Assembly: GCF_016859285.1 (NCBI RefSeq)
Contig: NC_053400.1
Coordinates: 13,902,046-13,966,045, forward strand
Reading direction: 5' to 3'
Length of the DNA: 64,000 nucleotides
DNA from: Xiphias gladius
Lineage: Eukaryota; Chordata; Actinopteri; Istiophoriformes; Xiphiidae
Shown here: positions 60,046 to 64,000 of the stretch, in pieces
Layout of the letters: every line of letters starts with the position of its first letter
Numbering within the stretch: position 1 is the first letter of the stretch
The notes under the pieces: generated by a model
Told to the model about the DNA's origin: nothing
Databases searched by the model: none
What the model saw: the letters and a program-made list of their open reading frames with translations, nothing else
Made by a program: the position numbers and the translations under genes

Positions 60046-62666
60046 TCATTCAACTGGAGTTTCAGTTGGCGCGGTAGTCATCACTATAATGGCCTTGAAG
60101 AGAAGAGAAAGAAGAGCAATCTAATGATTGACTTAACTGGTCTTAAGTTATACTGCAACTCTGTTTGAGCTTAGGGACATGCACCGTTCTCAGCACTGTC
60201 TGTAATGTGTGTGGAAGTGGTTTTTCATGTCAGTTTACCTGGCTCTTTGTGGAACGCAGGGCAGCCCCGGCCAGAGAGGACATTACAATGAAAATAATTG
60301 CACCAACCAAACTGTAGAATAAATAGATCACCTCCATCATTGCCCCCATTGCCTGGACAAGCACACATATGCACATATGTCAAACACATAAAAACATACA
60401 AGTGATTTCCATCAAATTATGTTTACACATACTATCAGCCTTGGGCCAAACTGAAATGTTTTACAACTGGGGTTACAGATTGAAAACATTATTTCTGTTA
60501 AAAGAAAAGAGAAACTCAAGCGTGCAAAGTGGTGAGCATTCTTTGACACTGATGGACACACTGCTGTGGAAATGAACGTTGACTGAATTTAACATGTGAC
60601 CCCTTGTGGTAGGCTGCAGGTAATTTATCAGGTAATTTGCTTCTACTATTATTTGAGACTCTGCCATTGCAGTATTTGAATACCAGTTTTTAGGAGAGTT
60701 CATTTTATATTGTAACAATGAAATTGTGAAATATTCCTCTCTCTTTTTCAAAGTTATTATGAAATGTTTCTTCTATTCTGCTTCTTTATATCATTTCATT
60801 TTTATAAATTTAATTCCAGCAATTCTTATTTGAAATTTTCCCCAAAATACCATTTTATTTCCTAATGCCATTTTTCATCTTCATCAAGTTTTTGTCTGTC
60901 AACCAAGACAAACAGGGCAGAGCCAGCTATAATGTTGGTGTCATTGGGAAATATTATTATATATTCTATTTTATTTTGTTATGTTCTTATTTTTTAATTA
61001 ATATTGAATACTTTGTGTCTCAGTTAATAGCTAAACAAATTAATAAATAACAGAGAGATAAAGATGTGACACACAATTGGGATGACAATTAGGACATGTT
61101 TTATTAAGTAAAGAAATTATTAAATGTGTTTCTTGGAGTACCTGTGCTCAATAAATACCAGTTTACTCTTTTATATGTTGGATAAGTGCTATGACCCAAC
61201 AATAAATCAAACATTTAAAATGTATTGTGTAATGTTTCTCAGTCTTCAACTGTCACAAATCCTGAAAAGCTGAGCATTTGAGCGTGACGTTTTCATTTGA
61301 TACCAACATTTTATATCAAGACAAGATACACAAAGTGTACGTCGTTTGTATAGATTGTTCAATGGCATATAACAAAGCCGTAATTCAACATAGAAATCTA
61401 AAAGGTAAAACTTGCTTCAGATTAGATAATAATCACCTCATAACATGCTGACCATGCTGCATCATCAGTCTCTGTGCTACTGTCTTCATGAATGTCATAG
61501 TGTGTTAAGAAGTTGGCAAGTAAGACTTCGGGCAGGATTTGCAACACAGTCCAAAATGCCCCCAGTATGGTCACAACACTCACAGCCAATGATATGGTGA
61601 CCTACATGTAGACACCACCAGAGAGAGGTGAAGGTCAAACAGACAGAAACTTACATGGTAATAGTTCATACGGTATAGACAACATGGAGAGCCCTGCAAC
61701 CAAACCGTCAGTTCAATTATGTTTAAATGGTCCAGAAAAAGGAGGGATTGATTGATACCTAAATAAATGGTGTAATTTTCTAATCCTAGTCTTAAAACAT
61801 GTCTGGAGGGGATTTTGGATTCAATTGTTTTATCTGCAGGGCTCTCTTTGGTCCTTCTTGGAAAACTTGCTTCAGAAATATTACAATAGAGCTTACCGTT
61901 TTCTTGGTTGGCTTGTGCTCTGTCAGAATATACAGAATCCCACATAGGATGAACTGTGAGAGGAGGAGGAGGAGAAAATCTTTTTTATTATTCATCTCTC
62001 AAAATGTTTTGGGATATCACAATGGTGCATTTTGTAAACAGCACTATTGTTGGTACTTAGCTACCGAACTAAATTCAAATTACTATCAGTTCTCAATCAA
62101 ACCCTATACAGATTTTAATCATTAATCATTTAATCATTTTTATACATTGACTGCTTAGAAAAGAAATAGTTGAGTAAAATTCTGACTCCATAAGCCACTA
62201 TGAGCCTCTTGTCGAGCTACCAACCAGCATTCCCAGCAAGAAGCTGGGCGGGATGACTGTCCTACTGAGTTGTCTAGTGCTTTCCCCCACCATTACGATG
62301 GAAAGGATAAAGGACGTGCCCAAGACCAGCACAATGATCTGAGAGAAAATCAAAAACAACGTGTGACATGACCTCTTCTGTTCTTCTTTGTTTAAATTTC
62401 TATTGTCTGTGACATTAGAATCATTAGTTGTGACTTTAAATGGTTCTCAAATTTGTGAACTGGGAAAATACTGTGGCACATTAAAATCAATAAGTATTTG
62501 ATTAATAATAATTTGAGCGCGCGTGTTTGTGTGTGTGTCTCACGCCAACAATCTTGGGTTGCCCTTTAATGAAGCGGTGTAAAGGTTTGCTGCCCCCCAC
62601 TGTGGTGCCTTGAAGACTTGCATTATTCCCTTCTGGTCCACTTGCAGAGCAGAGCTTAACAGACAT
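60046..62666 (-). CDS. Membrane-spanning 4-domains subfamily A (MS4A/CD20-like) protein
   Basis: MS4A proteins are four-pass membrane proteins that modulate receptor and calcium signalling, often in leukocytes or sensory cells. Six coding exons join in frame to 206 residues: 62544-62666, 62225-62338, 61897-61953, 61437-61601, 60239-60352 and 60046-60093. The cytoplasmic N-terminus ends PLHRFIKGQPKIVG. Four hydrophobic segments follow: IIVLVLGTSFILSIVMVG, PSFLLGMLFILCGILYIL, VTISLAVSVVTILGAFWTVL, and YLFYSLVGAIIFIVMSSLAG. A loop of about 28 residues with NFLTHYDIHED lies between the third and fourth, the usual large extracellular loop. Segment order, the GQP motif before the first helix and the total length are typical for MS4A. 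The donor of the second exon (CTG|GTTGGT) is weak. The C-terminal tail is short, and the exact fish paralogue is not assigned. Confidence 0.8.
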
Positions 62667-64000
62667 CTTATGGACAAACACACACAGAGACAGACTGAAA
62701 ACATTAACATGGGCATTCACCTGTATTCGCTGCATCCATGTTACACGAAAAGGATTCAAGTTAGGTGTCATTTTGATTTCACCGAGTCTGATTCACATCT
62801 TGATTCTTTTTGAATCCTGGATTCTATTCTTGCCCCAGTATTTGAGTAGCATAAGAAAAATATATTGAACACATAAGCTATATTTAGTTTCTGGAGATTT
62901 AGGCATCAGTGAGCAATATTTCATTCCACATGATAAGATGTTTTGTGGCTCTTTTGGTAAGATTTAAATTCGTAGTTTGCTGTTTTACATTTCTTTTTGA
63001 TTGAGTTGGATGTCCTAGGATTAGTTGTCTGCCTGTTAATGGGCCATTATGACTGTAACTGGGTACATATAAAACACTGCACCTTCTTCTCATGCAGATG
63101 TACTTCCACCCTGGCAAAAAAAAAAAAAAAAGTATCTGCACAGAGATGTAATTTAGTTGTATCAAAGCTGTATTTTGTCAAGCTTTTAGCACAATGTTTG
63201 CGTGGGTATTGACGCATGAAATCCAAAGCACTGACAAATTCACAAGTGTATTTATGAAACTCGGCTTGGTCAATGAGCTCCCATGAAGCTCTGACAGCAT
63301 AGCAATTGGCTAAGACTCACGGGACATGATGTCGTTTAAAAATATCCGTCATTTTTTGCCGGATTAAAACAAGATGTAACTGTCCGGTACAGCAGCAGAA
63401 GCCAATTTATTTTAGAACACGGACAAAATGCCACTTGCATTGACGAGCTTATCAAAAAGACCTGTTGGTGTGGAAACCCATGGGGGTTACGGGCTAGTTA
63501 GAAAAGAGCAATCTGTGTGTTAAATAAGCGATATCTCCGACAAAATCCCGATGCTGACATCAAGCAAAACTGACAATACTGGTGCCGAGAAAAACACCAA
63601 ACGTCTGTCTCACAGGGGGGGAAAAAAAAAGTCTATTCTTCTGCCAAGCGACCGAAGTTGCCAACAAGTTTTGGCGTTTTAAGTCACACGTCGTGAATCT
63701 CGGCCGGCTGTCTGCTAATTACATACGAACGTAAAGCGGACACGGTTATTCTTTGAGTGTCACGTCCCGGGCGAGGCCGTTAGAAACAAAAGGAGAGCCA
63801 GACCTTGTGCAGCTGTGCGGTCGGTGCCGTGGTCCGGTGTTAGCTCGTGTAAGGACTCGCAATGCGTTCACATCTGGAAAAGCAGCGTAACCCTGAGGGG
63901 GGCTTCGTGAACGACCGGCTTCCCGCGAACTGACCGAGAGCAGCCATTTGCATCACGAATGGTTACTATTTATTCGATTAAATTCCTTTACTGATGTCTA
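62667..64000. other. Upstream region of the ms4a gene to window end
   Basis: The stretch 63640-63960 is rich in CpG and GC compared with its surroundings. It may contain a promoter, either for a non-coding ms4a first exon or for a gene beyond the window. I could not define an exon. 62667-63600 is AT-rich with one A-tract at 63117-63131. Confidence 0.35.

Noticed and set aside
1-64000. tRNA genes, rRNA genes, CRISPR arrays and bacterial-type operons
   Set aside because: None seen. The only tRNA-like promoter boxes belong to the SINE at 51698, and the sequence is vertebrate nuclear DNA.

Overview
This window comes from a ray-finned (teleost) fish, probably a percomorph. The genes are compact with short GT-AG introns. 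It carries typical teleost dispersed repeats, Tc1-like elements and (CA)n/(TA)n tracts. The gene set (nip7 next to a TRF gene, cdc42se2 next to an IRF1-like gene, a fish IL-4 receptor alpha gene, ddias, an MS4A gene) is vertebrate with teleost-style sequences. Exon models below were joined by hand from splice sites and checked for continuous reading frame. No database search was possible.

Layout, left to right. 1-620: last exon of a telomere-repeat-binding factor (terf2-type), plus strand. 620-3630: nip7 (ribosome biogenesis), minus, tail to tail with terf2. 3631-3832: compact shared promoter, with cdc42se2 leaving on the plus strand (coding 5844-6812, 3' UTR to about 8345). 8346-11330: mostly unannotated DNA with dispersed repeats. 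12265-20688: an IRF1/IRF2-subfamily transcription factor, minus, seven coding exons. 23420-27907: a complete 639-residue il4r, minus, ten coding exons. 25642-35486: a tandem duplication of about 5 kb that copies the il4r ectodomain exons, leader and an upstream Tc1-like element. It lies between older remnants of another il4r-like gene (30797-30840 and 35878-36174). 36791-41661: an eight-exon gene for a 143-residue coiled-coil protein that I do not recognise, plus. 44042-48738: ddias, plus. 48739-53598: repeat-rich intergenic DNA. 53599-57216: a BTB/two-zinc-finger protein of 1011 residues, plus. 60046-62666: an MS4A-type four-pass membrane protein, minus.

The most interesting part is the il4r cluster. 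The upstream copy keeps an intact signal peptide and ectodomain, nearly identical to the full receptor. It lacks most of the transmembrane segment, Box 1 and the long signalling tail. If expressed, it would give a 277-residue product that could bind ligand but not signal. The few differences from the full receptor that I saw in its coding exons all change amino acids and sit in exons 4 and 5. Its leader has also been rearranged into a 15-bp fold-back hairpin around a STAT6-type TTC-N4-GAA site. The arrangement suggests recent exchange between a live receptor gene and the ruin of an older tandem paralogue.
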